The translations under genes and the position numbers were made by a program. From positions 5,681 through 15,820 of the forward strand of contig DEFK01000038.1 of the NCBI GenBank assembly GCA_002350765.1: 10,140 nt of DNA. The letters are read 5' to 3'. Source of the DNA: Ruminococcaceae bacterium UBA2854. GTDB taxonomy: Bacteria; Bacillota; Clostridia; Oscillospirales; Acutalibacteraceae. Each line of letters starts with the position of its first letter. Within the stretch, counting starts at the first letter, position 1. Under the pieces are notes generated by a model. The model searched no databases and was not told the DNA's origin. It saw nothing but the letters and a program-made list of their open reading frames with translations. Shown piece by piece: positions 4,474 through 10,140 of the stretch.

Positions 4474-5219
4474 CTTTTCATCTGCATATCATAAGACATT
4501 CTCGTAAGTCTTTTTTCGCTAAGGAAATGCTCTCCGAACTTCGCGAGCTTCATAAGCTTACCAGGGGTAATTATCATCTTACCCTTTAAGGTTTTATCTA
4601 TAGCGAGCTTCGCGACATACTCGCTCGGGAGCCCGCCCACGGCGAAGTTAACATCGGCGACCTTATTAAACTCGGTATTCACAGGCCCGGGACATAAAGC
4701 GCTGACCTTAACATTAATCTTATCGCGGCGCATTTCCTCGTGGATAGCCTCGGTAAGACGAACAACATAGTTCTTCGACGCGTAGTAGCTCGAGAAGGTC
4801 GGCCCCGCTAAAAATCCCGCGGCTGAACCGACATTAAGGATATAGCCATTATTACGCTTTATCATATCCTTTATAAACAGCTTGGTAAGAATATGGAGCG
4901 CTTTAATATTCACGTCAATCAGCTCCAGCTCCTTTTCGAGCGGAACATCACTGAACCTGCCGTAAGCGCCGAAGCCCGCGTTGTTTATAAGGAACTCTAC
5001 CTCGTCGTCCTTAACCATATCGTACAGCATAAAGCAGTTTTCCGCTTTCGATAAATCGAGCGGGATTATTTTTACATTTACACCTTGTAAATCAGCTTCA
5101 AGCTCTTTTAGCCTGTCCTCTCTGCGGGCAACGAGAATAAGGTCATATCCCTTAGACGATAGATAACGCGCCATATCACGTCCCATACCGCTGCTCGCGC
5201 CTGTAATTAATGCTGTCAT
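4464..5219 (-). CDS. Short-chain dehydrogenase/reductase (SDR)
   Basis: A 251-residue classical SDR, an NAD(P)H-dependent oxidoreductase with a Rossmann fold. It has the cofactor motif TGASSGMG (6-13), NNAG (79-82), Asn104 in DVNIKA, the catalytic Ser132 in NVGSAAG, and Tyr145/Lys149 in SYYASK. PGPVNTEF follows at about 177-184. The Arg pair after strand 2 (LVARREDRL) suggests preference for NADP(H). The sequence style is that of the DltE/YqjQ group of general oxidoreductases, whose substrates are mostly unknown, and I do not assign one. AAGGAAG precedes the ATG. The gene lies 15 bases after the small exported-protein gene and is probably cotranscribed with it. A terminator overlaps its stop. 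Confidence 0.9.
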   Translation of the reverse strand: MTALITGASSGMGRDMARYLSSKGYDLILVARREDRLKELEADLQGVNVKIIPLDLSKAENCFMLYDMVKDDEVEFLINNAGFGAYGRFSDVPLEKELELIDVNIKALHILTKLFIKDMIKRNNGYILNVGSAAGFLAGPTFSSYYASKNYVVRLTEAIHEEMRRDKINVKVSALCPGPVNTEFNKVADVNFAVGGLPSEYVAKLAIDKTLKGKMIITPGKLMKLAKFGEHFLSEKRLTRMSYDMQMKRKS

Positions 5220-5234
5220 TAAAAACTTCCTTAA

Positions 5235-5669
5235 TTATTTTTTATTTGTATAACAGTTATTCAGTCTTGTGAGCTCGTAAGTAGCCACGTCCGTAATATC
5301 AAATCTGAAAATTTCATTATACATTCTTACCTCATCATAGGTATCGTCGTCAATTACAATAACTTCTCCGCCCTTAAACACGAGAAGATCTCTCGCCGAA
5401 ATATTAGACAGAAAATATCTCATAAACATAGGTGAGTTATTATCGCTCGGAACGATATAGTATTCCAGTTCTTTCTCAACGATAGAAGAATCGCCATTGG
5501 TATAAGTATCGCTCAGCCATTTCTTAGCGTCTTTTACCGCCGTACTCGTATCATAATCGACTACCTTTCCTCTAAGCGAGCTGTGGCAACCCGTACATGA
5601 GCAGGAGTTCATAATTCCCACAGAGAATAATACTGTTAAAATCAATAATACTGCAATTATTTTTTTCAT
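5235..5669 (-). CDS. Small exported Cys-rich protein, function unknown
   Basis: A 144-residue protein I do not recognise. Residues 1-20 are a signal sequence (MKKIIAVLLILTVLFSVGIM). They are followed by NSCSCTGCHSS (21-31), where Cys23 could be a lipidation site, though MNSC is a poor lipobox, or where CxCxxC could be a redox or metal cluster. The remainder is soluble and acidic (KKWLSDTYTNGD at 49-60, FKGGEVIVIDDDTYDEV at 98-114), without repeats. A last Cys (139) sits near the C-terminus. AAGGAG lies 6 bases before the ATG. It is the first gene of a two-gene unit with the SDR, but no functional link is evident. Confidence 0.7.
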   Translation of the reverse strand: MKKIIAVLLILTVLFSVGIMNSCSCTGCHSSLRGKVVDYDTSTAVKDAKKWLSDTYTNGDSSIVEKELEYYIVPSDNNSPMFMRYFLSNISARDLLVFKGGEVIVIDDDTYDEVRMYNEIFRFDITDVATYELTRLNNCYTNKK

Positions 5670-5746
5670 AATGCTCTCCTTTTATTCATCAGACTCAACG
5701 CCTCAACCGCCGTTTACACGGTCGGGCTGTTTAAGAATACCTTCTT

Positions 5747-5775
5747 ATTATACAACAGGGCTGTCGCAAATGCAA
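5747..5775 (-). promoter_or_regulatory. Promoter of the exported protein-SDR unit
   Basis: The minus strand has TTGCAT (5775-5770), a 17-base spacer and TATAAT (5752-5747). The promoter's -35 and spacer lie inside the hairpin at 5758-5781, which could act as an operator. The leader is about 70 bases. Confidence 0.6.
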
Positions 5776-5787
5776 CAGCCCTTTTTT
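5758..5787 (+). terminator. GC-rich hairpin with T-run, overlapping the promoter
   Basis: Arms GGGCTGT (5758-5764) and ACAGCCC (5775-5781), with an inner GC/GC step, are followed by six T on the plus strand. It has the form of a plus-strand terminator, but no plus-strand gene precedes it. It may stop antisense transcripts or be a regulatory palindrome. Confidence 0.5.
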
Positions 5788-5850
5788 AATACGAGCAGAA
5801 AGGTTTTTTTATTTCGAGGAGATAGGTTAGTTTTTTATAAAACTTTAATT

Positions 5851-6044
5851 CCCGACAATTCACTTCAAATAATGAATTACGTTCCTCGTTCCTATCTAAC
5901 CTCTATTCCCTATCAAGTTATAATTTTCATCTGAATAGATGGCTTGATAGGGATTAAAAAGTTAGTGTCCCGACAATGAACTTCTCCTAGAAAATTACCT
6001 TCCTCGTTCCTATCTGACCTCTATTCCCTATAAAATTATAATTC
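5851..6044. repeat. Imperfect direct repeat, 118-bp period, about 76 bp units
   Basis: 5851-5926 and 5969-6044 align without gaps at a 118-base offset. They share CCCGACAAT, AATTAC, TTCCTCGTTCCTATCT, ACCTCTATTCCCTAT and TTATAATT. CCCTATCAAG (5908-5917) also has an inverted copy CTTGATAGGG (5943-5952) between the units. No ORF with a ribosome site is present. The spacer 5790-6060 is AT-rich and looks like decayed non-coding repeats. Confidence 0.75.
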
Positions 6045-6063
6045 CTATCAAATTTCTGTAATG

Positions 6064-6161
6064 CCTAAATCCTAAATCCTAAAACCTAAATCCTAAAACC
6101 TAAATCCTAAATCCTAAATCCTAAAACCTAAAACCTAAATCCTAAAACCTAAATCCTAAAT
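6064..6161. repeat. Tandem heptamer array CCTAAAW x14
   Basis: Fourteen uninterrupted 7-base units, either CCTAAAT or CCTAAAA, fill 98 bases and run up to the stop codon of the symporter gene. There is no hairpin terminator for that gene, so its mRNA would end in or read through repeats of TTTAGGA/ATTTAGG. A related array sits at 10099-10140. Confidence 0.95.
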
Positions 6162-7717
6162 TAGTCTAATGAATTCTTCTGAGCCGCGGGGACCTTCTTC
6201 TCGTAGCACTCGAACGCGCCGTCAACAAGCTCCTTATCGGGCTTGGGAGAAATAAGGCTGACTACGGGAACGATAACAAGTCCCGCGAGCATCGCGAACG
6301 CGCCGCAGTTAATCGGTGACTGTAAGATAACGGGGAAAATATCTCTCGCGAAAAGATTTACGAGCATTATACCCGCGCCGAAAACAAAGCTTACCCAGCA
6401 AGCGAGCTTTGTAGTCTTTTTCCAGTACAGACCGTAGAGGAACGGAGCTAAGAACGCGCCCGCTAAAGCGCCCCACGATACGCCCATAAGCTGAGCGATA
6501 AATTTAACCGATTCATTCTGGCTCTTATCCTGGTAAATAGCGATAAACGCTGAAACAGCGATAAATACAACAATAAATACTCTAATAATAAGAACTTCCT
6601 TTTTCTCGCTCATCTTCTTTATAAAGTTACCCTTTAAGAAGTCGATAGTTAAAGTTGAGCTCGACGCGATAACGAGCGAAGAAAGAGTAGACATCGAAGC
6701 TGAAAGCACAAGAATAACTACAATCGCAATAAGAATAGGCGGTAAATTAGAAAGCATATTAGGGATAATCGAATCGAATACAACGCCTGTTTCGCTGATT
6801 TCGGGCTTAAAGAGACGACCGAATCCGCCGAGGAAGTAACATCCGCCCGCTACGATAAACGCGAAAGCTGTAGAGATAATTGTACCCTTGCGGATATGCT
6901 TCTCGCTCTTGATAGCGTAGAACTTCTGAACCATCTGCGGAAGTCCCCATGTACCGAGCGAGGTAAGAATTACAACGCCTAAAAGATTTAACGGATCAGG
7001 ACCGAAGAAGGAGTTAAATACTCCCGGAGTAGCCGAAACCTCGGGATCGCTTACATTCGCGAGTCCGTTAAGCGCCTCCATAAATCCGCCCTGCGTATTG
7101 AGCACAGCGGCTATAACGGCGATAATACCGACAATCATAATAAGTCCCTGGATAAAGTCGTTAATTGCTGTAGCCATATATCCGCCCGCTATAACGTAAA
7201 TACCCGTAAGCACGGACATTATAACAATACACCATACATAATCAATACCGAACGCCATATTAAACAGACGTGAAAGTCCGTTGTAGAGAGAAGCGGTATA
7301 CGGAATAAGGAAAATAAACGTAATTATCGAAGCGCCGATTTTAAGACCGTTGCTCGAAAAACGCTTTCCGAAGAAATCGGGCATTGTAGCTGAGTTTAAA
7401 TGCTGTGTCATAATTCTCGTTCTTCTGCCGAGAATTACCCACGCTAACAGCGAGCCGATAAGCGCGTTACCGATACCGATCCATGTTGACGCGATACCGT
7501 ATTTCCAACCGAACTGTCCCGCGTAACCGATAAAGATTACCGCCGAAAAGTAAGATGTACCGTAAGCGAACGCCGTAAGCCAGGGACCTACGCTTCGTCC
7601 TCCGAGTACAAAGCCGTTAACATCGGTAGCGTGACGGCGGCAGTAGATACCTACACCTATCATAATACCGAAGAAAACAACTAAAAAGACCAATGAAAGA
7701 ATACCTTTTAAATCCAT
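6161..7717 (-). CDS. Sodium:solute symporter (SSS family)
   Basis: A 518-residue membrane protein with about 13 hydrophobic segments, the size and layout of SSS (SLC5-type) Na+-driven transporters. Family marks include FVLGGRSVGPWLTAFAYG (36-53), STWIGIGNALIGSLLAW (77-93), AGGYMATAINDFIQG (177-191) and SASMSTLSSLVIASSS (339-354). Ser343 and Thr344 match the Na+-site Ser-Thr of PutP TM9. The substrate cannot be read from the sequence. A CoA ligase gene lies 108 bases upstream on the same strand, so a carboxylate is a reasonable inference. GGAGGT is 5 bases before the ATG. The gene is separated from the ligase by a strong hairpin, so it may have its own weak promoter or depend on read-through. 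The C-terminal tail (KKVPAAQKNSLD) is polar. Confidence 0.9.
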   Translation of the reverse strand: MDLKGILSLVFLVVFFGIMIGVGIYCRRHATDVNGFVLGGRSVGPWLTAFAYGTSYFSAVIFIGYAGQFGWKYGIASTWIGIGNALIGSLLAWVILGRRTRIMTQHLNSATMPDFFGKRFSSNGLKIGASIITFIFLIPYTASLYNGLSRLFNMAFGIDYVWCIVIMSVLTGIYVIAGGYMATAINDFIQGLIMIVGIIAVIAAVLNTQGGFMEALNGLANVSDPEVSATPGVFNSFFGPDPLNLLGVVILTSLGTWGLPQMVQKFYAIKSEKHIRKGTIISTAFAFIVAGGCYFLGGFGRLFKPEISETGVVFDSIIPNMLSNLPPILIAIVVILVLSASMSTLSSLVIASSSTLTIDFLKGNFIKKMSEKKEVLIIRVFIVVFIAVSAFIAIYQDKSQNESVKFIAQLMGVSWGALAGAFLAPFLYGLYWKKTTKLACWVSFVFGAGIMLVNLFARDIFPVILQSPINCGAFAMLAGLVIVPVVSLISPKPDKELVDGAFECYEKKVPAAQKNSLD

Positions 7718-7775
7718 TTTCTACCTCCATGTGAATAATTTAGCCCTTTAAATAGGTAAAGTGTATAAGCTTTAA

Positions 7776-7816
7776 AATAACCCTTTTCAAGGGATTGCTC
7801 CCCTGAAAAGGTTATT
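7776..7816 (-). terminator. Intercistronic hairpin after the acyl-CoA ligase gene
   Basis: AATAACCCTTTTCAAGGG (7776-7793) pairs with CCCCTGAAAAGGTTATT (7800-7816) with single-base bulges around a 6-base loop. On the minus strand it is followed by TTATTTTAAA. It is likely a terminator, possibly partial, that lowers expression of the downstream symporter or stabilises the ligase mRNA. Confidence 0.7.
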
Positions 7817-7825
7817 AATAAACGA

Positions 7826-9478
7826 TTAAACCAAGTCTTTCGCGTTAATTTCATTCTGCTTGGCTACAACGCTTTCGCCGCAATATTTCTTCCTTAAAAC
7901 AGGCTTTTCGATTTTTCCTGTCGGGTTTCTCGGAACATCAGCGAAGATTATCTTTCTCGGACGCTTATAACGCGGAAGCTCCATACAGAACTCGTTAACC
8001 TCTTCCTCGCTAAGCGAACAGTCCTCTTTAACCTCGATAACCGCCGCGGCAATTTCGCCGAGACGCGTATCGGGAAGACCGATAACGGCGACATCCTTTA
8101 TAGCGTTGTTAGAGCGTAAGAAGTCCTCAATCTGAACGGGATAAATATTTTCTCCTCCCGAGATAATAACGTCCTTTTTACGGTCTACAAGATAGATAAA
8201 GCCGTCCTTATCGTATTCAGCCATATCGCCCGTATAGAGCCAGCCCTCGCTGTCGAGAACCTCCTCGGTAGCCTTAGCGTCTTTATAATAACACTTCATA
8301 ACACCTGGGCCTTTTACGGCTAACTCGCCTACGCCCTCGGTAATAGTATTTCTGTTTTCATCAACAATACGAACTTCCCAGCCGTAGCCCGCGATACCGA
8401 TAGCTCCGACCTTATGAGTGTTCTCAACTCCTAAGTGTACGCAGCCCGGGCCTATAGACTCGCTGAGTCCGTAGTTAGTATCGTACTGGTGATTCGGGAA
8501 AACGCTCTTCCAGCGCTTGATAAGCGTCGGCGGTACAGGCTGAGCGCCAATGTGCATTAAACGCCACTGGTCAAGCTGGTAATCGTCAACATTAATCTTT
8601 CCGCTCTCAATCGCGTCTAAGATATCCTGAGCCCACGGAACTAACAGCCATACTATTGAACAGCGTTCCTCGCTTACACAGCGGATAATCCACTCTGGGC
8701 TTACACCTCGCAGTATAACCGCCTTTGAGCCTGAATAAAGGCTTCCGAACCAGTGCATTTTAGCGCCCGTATGATAAAGCGGCGGAATACAAAGGAACAC
8801 GTCGTCCTTGGTCTGGCCGTGGTGAGCCTGCTCAACCTTAGCGCTGTGAACGAGCGCTCTGTGAGCGTGCAGAATAGCCTTCGGGAAACCTGTAGTACCT
8901 GACGAAAAATAGATAGCGCCGTAATCGTCGTCGGTAATATAAACGCTCGGGGCGTGACTTGAGCAATATGTAATAAGCTTTTCGTAGCTGTCGGCAAAGC
9001 TCGGGCACTCATCCCCTACGTAGAATGTATTTTTCACCTTGGGAACCTTATCGAGAATTTCCTCGACACGTCCGATAAACTCAGGTCCGAACACAAGCGC
9101 GTCGGAATCGGACTGTTTAAGGCAATACTCAATTTCGTCCGCTGTATAACGGAAGTTAAGCGGAACGGCTAAGGCTCCTGTCTTTAAGATTCCGAAATAA
9201 ATCGGAAGCCAGTCTATACAGTTCATAAGGAGTATAGCTACCTTATCGCCTTTTTTAATACCTCTGGTTAAAAGCAGGTTAGCGAACTGGTTGGCTTTTA
9301 CGTCGAACTCGCCCCAGGTGAGCTGTTTTCTGAACGCTCCCGAGCGGTTGGACTCGATAAGAGAATACTCTCTCCAGGTAACGTGAGGTATATTTTTTAC
9401 CTCGGGGTTAATCTCTACAAGCGCGATGTCGTCCTTAAAGTACGTCGCGTTTCTGGTTAATAATTCTGTAATCGGCAT
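7826..9478 (-). CDS. AMP-forming acyl-CoA synthetase/ligase
   Basis: A 550-residue class I adenylate-forming enzyme that activates a carboxylic acid with ATP to an acyl-AMP and then to the CoA thioester. All core motifs are present in order: the phosphate loop FSSGTTGFPKA (191-201), NYGLSES (335-341), LYTGD (414-418), the hinge region DRKKDVIISGGENIYP (432-447) and catalytic Lys522 in NPTGKIEKP. The GGENIYPVQIED form is typical of medium/long-chain fatty acyl and aryl CoA ligases (FadD/CaiC/cyclohexanecarboxylate ligase type) rather than acetyl-CoA synthetase. The acyl substrate cannot be fixed from motifs. There is a short polar C-terminal extension. AAGGAAG precedes the ATG. A strong promoter with a palindromic spacer and a leader hairpin lies upstream, and a hairpin and then a Na+ symporter lie downstream. 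Confidence 0.92.
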   Translation of the reverse strand: MPITELLTRNATYFKDDIALVEINPEVKNIPHVTWREYSLIESNRSGAFRKQLTWGEFDVKANQFANLLLTRGIKKGDKVAILLMNCIDWLPIYFGILKTGALAVPLNFRYTADEIEYCLKQSDSDALVFGPEFIGRVEEILDKVPKVKNTFYVGDECPSFADSYEKLITYCSSHAPSVYITDDDYGAIYFSSGTTGFPKAILHAHRALVHSAKVEQAHHGQTKDDVFLCIPPLYHTGAKMHWFGSLYSGSKAVILRGVSPEWIIRCVSEERCSIVWLLVPWAQDILDAIESGKINVDDYQLDQWRLMHIGAQPVPPTLIKRWKSVFPNHQYDTNYGLSESIGPGCVHLGVENTHKVGAIGIAGYGWEVRIVDENRNTITEGVGELAVKGPGVMKCYYKDAKATEEVLDSEGWLYTGDMAEYDKDGFIYLVDRKKDVIISGGENIYPVQIEDFLRSNNAIKDVAVIGLPDTRLGEIAAAVIEVKEDCSLSEEEVNEFCMELPRYKRPRKIIFADVPRNPTGKIEKPVLRKKYCGESVVAKQNEINAKDLV

Positions 9479-9527
9479 ATTCTTCCTTCAACTTTCTTTC
9501 ATTCAATCATTCTTAAATAATCATAAA

Positions 9528-9543
9528 AACTCCGTACGGAGTT
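9528..9543 (-). promoter_or_regulatory. Leader hairpin with T-run (possible attenuator)
   Basis: The perfect palindrome AACTCCGTACGGAGTT is followed on the minus strand by TTT and ATG ATT. It lies in the ligase leader, about 9-24 bases after the expected transcript start. A 6-bp stem with a GTAC loop plus five T resembles a short terminator. No leader peptide or riboswitch aptamer was recognised. Confidence 0.45.
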
Positions 9544-9559
9544 GAACAGTTACCTATAC

Positions 9560-9588
9560 ATTATCGCTTTAAAGCGGCGAATTGTCAA
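9560..9588 (-). promoter_or_regulatory. Promoter of the acyl-CoA ligase gene with palindromic spacer
   Basis: The minus strand has TTGACA (9588-9583), a 17-base spacer and GATAAT (9565-9560). The perfect palindrome CGCTTTAAAGCG (9565-9576) fills most of the spacer and touches the -10, a good position for an operator. The same GCTTTAAAGC core recurs about 100 bases upstream at 9666-9675. Confidence 0.75.
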
Positions 9589-9665
9589 GGGTATACAAAG
9601 ATTGTAACTTAACTTTGTGAAATACTTACAAATTCACGCCTTAAATTTAGGTTATATTGCTCAAC

Positions 9666-9696
9666 GCTTTAAAGCATAAAACTTTAAAGCACTAAA
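9666..9696. repeat. GCTTTAAAGC palindrome cluster
   Basis: GCTTTAAAGC (9666-9675) is followed by CTTTAAAGC (9682-9690) and CTAAAG. It repeats the palindrome found inside the ligase promoter spacer. A shared DNA-binding regulator is possible. The stretch 9600-9810 otherwise holds no gene I can support. Confidence 0.55.
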
Positions 9697-9810
9697 GTTT
9701 TATATATCCACGTCAGTCCGTGCATTCCCTATTTATAATACGCTATCCCCCGTATGTTAGTGCCTCTGTCAGGTTTTGGATAGGGAGGATAGGTTCTGCT
9801 ATGCAATAAT

Positions 9811-9859
9811 GGCTAGTTGCTAGTGACTAGTGGCTAGTGATAAGTGGGAAGTGGGAAGC
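9811..9859. repeat. Degenerate tandem heptamer array (NNCTAGT to GGGAAGT), 7 units
   Basis: Seven consecutive 7-base units: GGCTAGT, TGCTAGT, GACTAGT, GGCTAGT, GATAAGT, GGGAAGT, GGGAAGC. The 7-base period equals that of the CCTAAAW arrays at 6064 and 10099. Confidence 0.8.
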
Positions 9860-9866
9860 GATTAAT

Positions 9867-10040
9867 AATTAACGTCAGTTAATTTCATTCGCGTCAGCGA
9901 ATTTCATTAACATTAGTTTATTTCATACGCGTCAGCGTATTTCATTATTAGTGAAATTATACTATCGTATAATGAAATTACTTTGTAATGAAATTACTTT
10001 GTAATGAAATAACTGCGTTATGAAATTCCGCAAGCGGAAT
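9867..10040. repeat. Array of about ten short hairpins with variable arms and constant linkers
   Basis: Successive inverted repeats are: AATTAAC-GTCA-GTTAATT (9867-9884), ATTCGC-GTCA-GCGAAT (9887-9902), AAC-ATTA-GTT (9909-9918), ATACGC-GTCA-GCGTAT (9925-9940), ATTTCA...TGAAAT at the centre (9939-9957), ATTATAC-TATC-GTATAAT (9956-9973), ATTAC-TTT-GTAAT twice (9977-9989 and 9993-10005), ATAAC-TGC-GTTAT (10009-10021), and ATTCCGC-AA-GCGGAAT (10025-10040). The linkers read TTTCATT in the left half and AATGAAA in the right half, so the whole array is itself inverted about 9948. Arm sequences differ but stay self-complementary. Confidence 0.88.
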
Positions 10041-10098
10041 ATAAATACAGTCGGGAAACCGTTGTTGTTTCTTATGCTGAACTGTCTACTCGACATCC

Positions 10099-10140
10099 CC
10101 TAAACCCTAAATCCTACATCCTACATCCTAAACCCTAAAT
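10099..10140. repeat. Second CCTAAAY-type heptamer array, running off the window
   Basis: Six 7-base units, CCTAAAC, CCTAAAT, CCTACAT, CCTACAT, CCTAAAC and CCTAAAT, continue to the window edge. They are related to the array at 6064-6161 in both unit and strand. The interval 10041-10098 has no gene I can support. Confidence 0.88.

Noticed and set aside
5671..5934. Plus-strand ORF of 87 codons
   Set aside because: It has no ribosome site, overlaps a promoter and a terminator-like hairpin, and has no recognisable domain; composition looks random.
6064..6161. Telomere or plant contamination because of CCCTAAA-like repeats
   Set aside because: The units are CCTAAAT/CCTAAAA directly attached to a bacterial gene stop codon, and a diverged relative occurs at 10099-10140 in the same bacterial context.
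4464..9478. Bile-acid (bai-like) gene set: CoA ligase, SDR and transporter
   Set aside because: The SDR is in a separate operon with a different partner, the transporter is SSS and not the BaiG (MFS) type, and no 7-alpha-dehydroxylation or CoA-transferase gene is seen. The similarity is only at the broad family level.
9479..9560. Riboswitch in the ligase leader
   Set aside because: The leader is only about 75 bases and contains one short stem; no aptamer motif was recognised.
9867..10040. CRISPR array
   Set aside because: The repeated part is only about 7 bases, the units are palindromes of changing sequence rather than constant repeats with unique spacers, and no cas gene is present.

Overview
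The window looks like the chromosome of an anaerobic, endospore-forming Firmicute, most likely a gut-type Clostridia (Oscillospirales/Ruminococcus-like; this placement is an inference). The reasons are a CotF-type spore coat gene, strong AGGAGG ribosome binding sites, sigma-A promoters, moderate GC and many short intergenic repeats. There is no rRNA, phage gene or transposase.

Layout, left to right. (1) 1-18: the 5' end of a tRNA (probably Thr) on the minus strand with a textbook promoter. (2) 153-1244: a minus-strand lipoprotein of the nucleoside hydrolase family. (3) 1418-1898: a minus-strand two-gene spore-coat unit, made of a CotF-family protein preceded by an unlisted 57-residue ORF, closed by a strong terminator. 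(4) 1976-4089: a plus-strand operon of glutathione peroxidase, a CDF metal exporter (Mn-type metal-site residues) and an OhrR-type MarR regulator with the reactive Cys15. An OhrR-like palindrome lies over the promoter, so this looks like a self-regulated organic-peroxide response unit.

(5) 4118-4431: the most interesting part. A 28-residue membrane peptide gene on the minus strand faces a ~90-nt RNA gene on the plus strand. The two converge on one bidirectional terminator. Two short direct repeats make the small RNA complementary to the start-codon region of the peptide mRNA. The mRNA leader also folds over its own Shine-Dalgarno, and its 5' end can pair with sequence just after the stop codon. 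This is the architecture of the Fst/par (pAD1) type I toxin-antitoxin family, here in a chromosomal Clostridia setting.

(6) 4440-5775: a minus-strand operon of a small exported Cys-rich protein of unknown function and a short-chain dehydrogenase. (7) 5790-6161: a repeat-rich spacer with a 118-bp-period direct repeat and 14 tandem CCTAAAW heptamers. (8) 6161-9588: a sodium:solute symporter and an AMP-forming acyl-CoA ligase, both minus, probably for uptake and CoA activation of a carboxylate. The ligase has a strong promoter with a palindromic spacer and a leader hairpin. (9) 9600-10140: no gene, but several repeat classes, including a chain of about ten small hairpins with changing, self-complementary arms joined by a constant TTTCATT/AATGAAA linker, and two more heptamer-period arrays.
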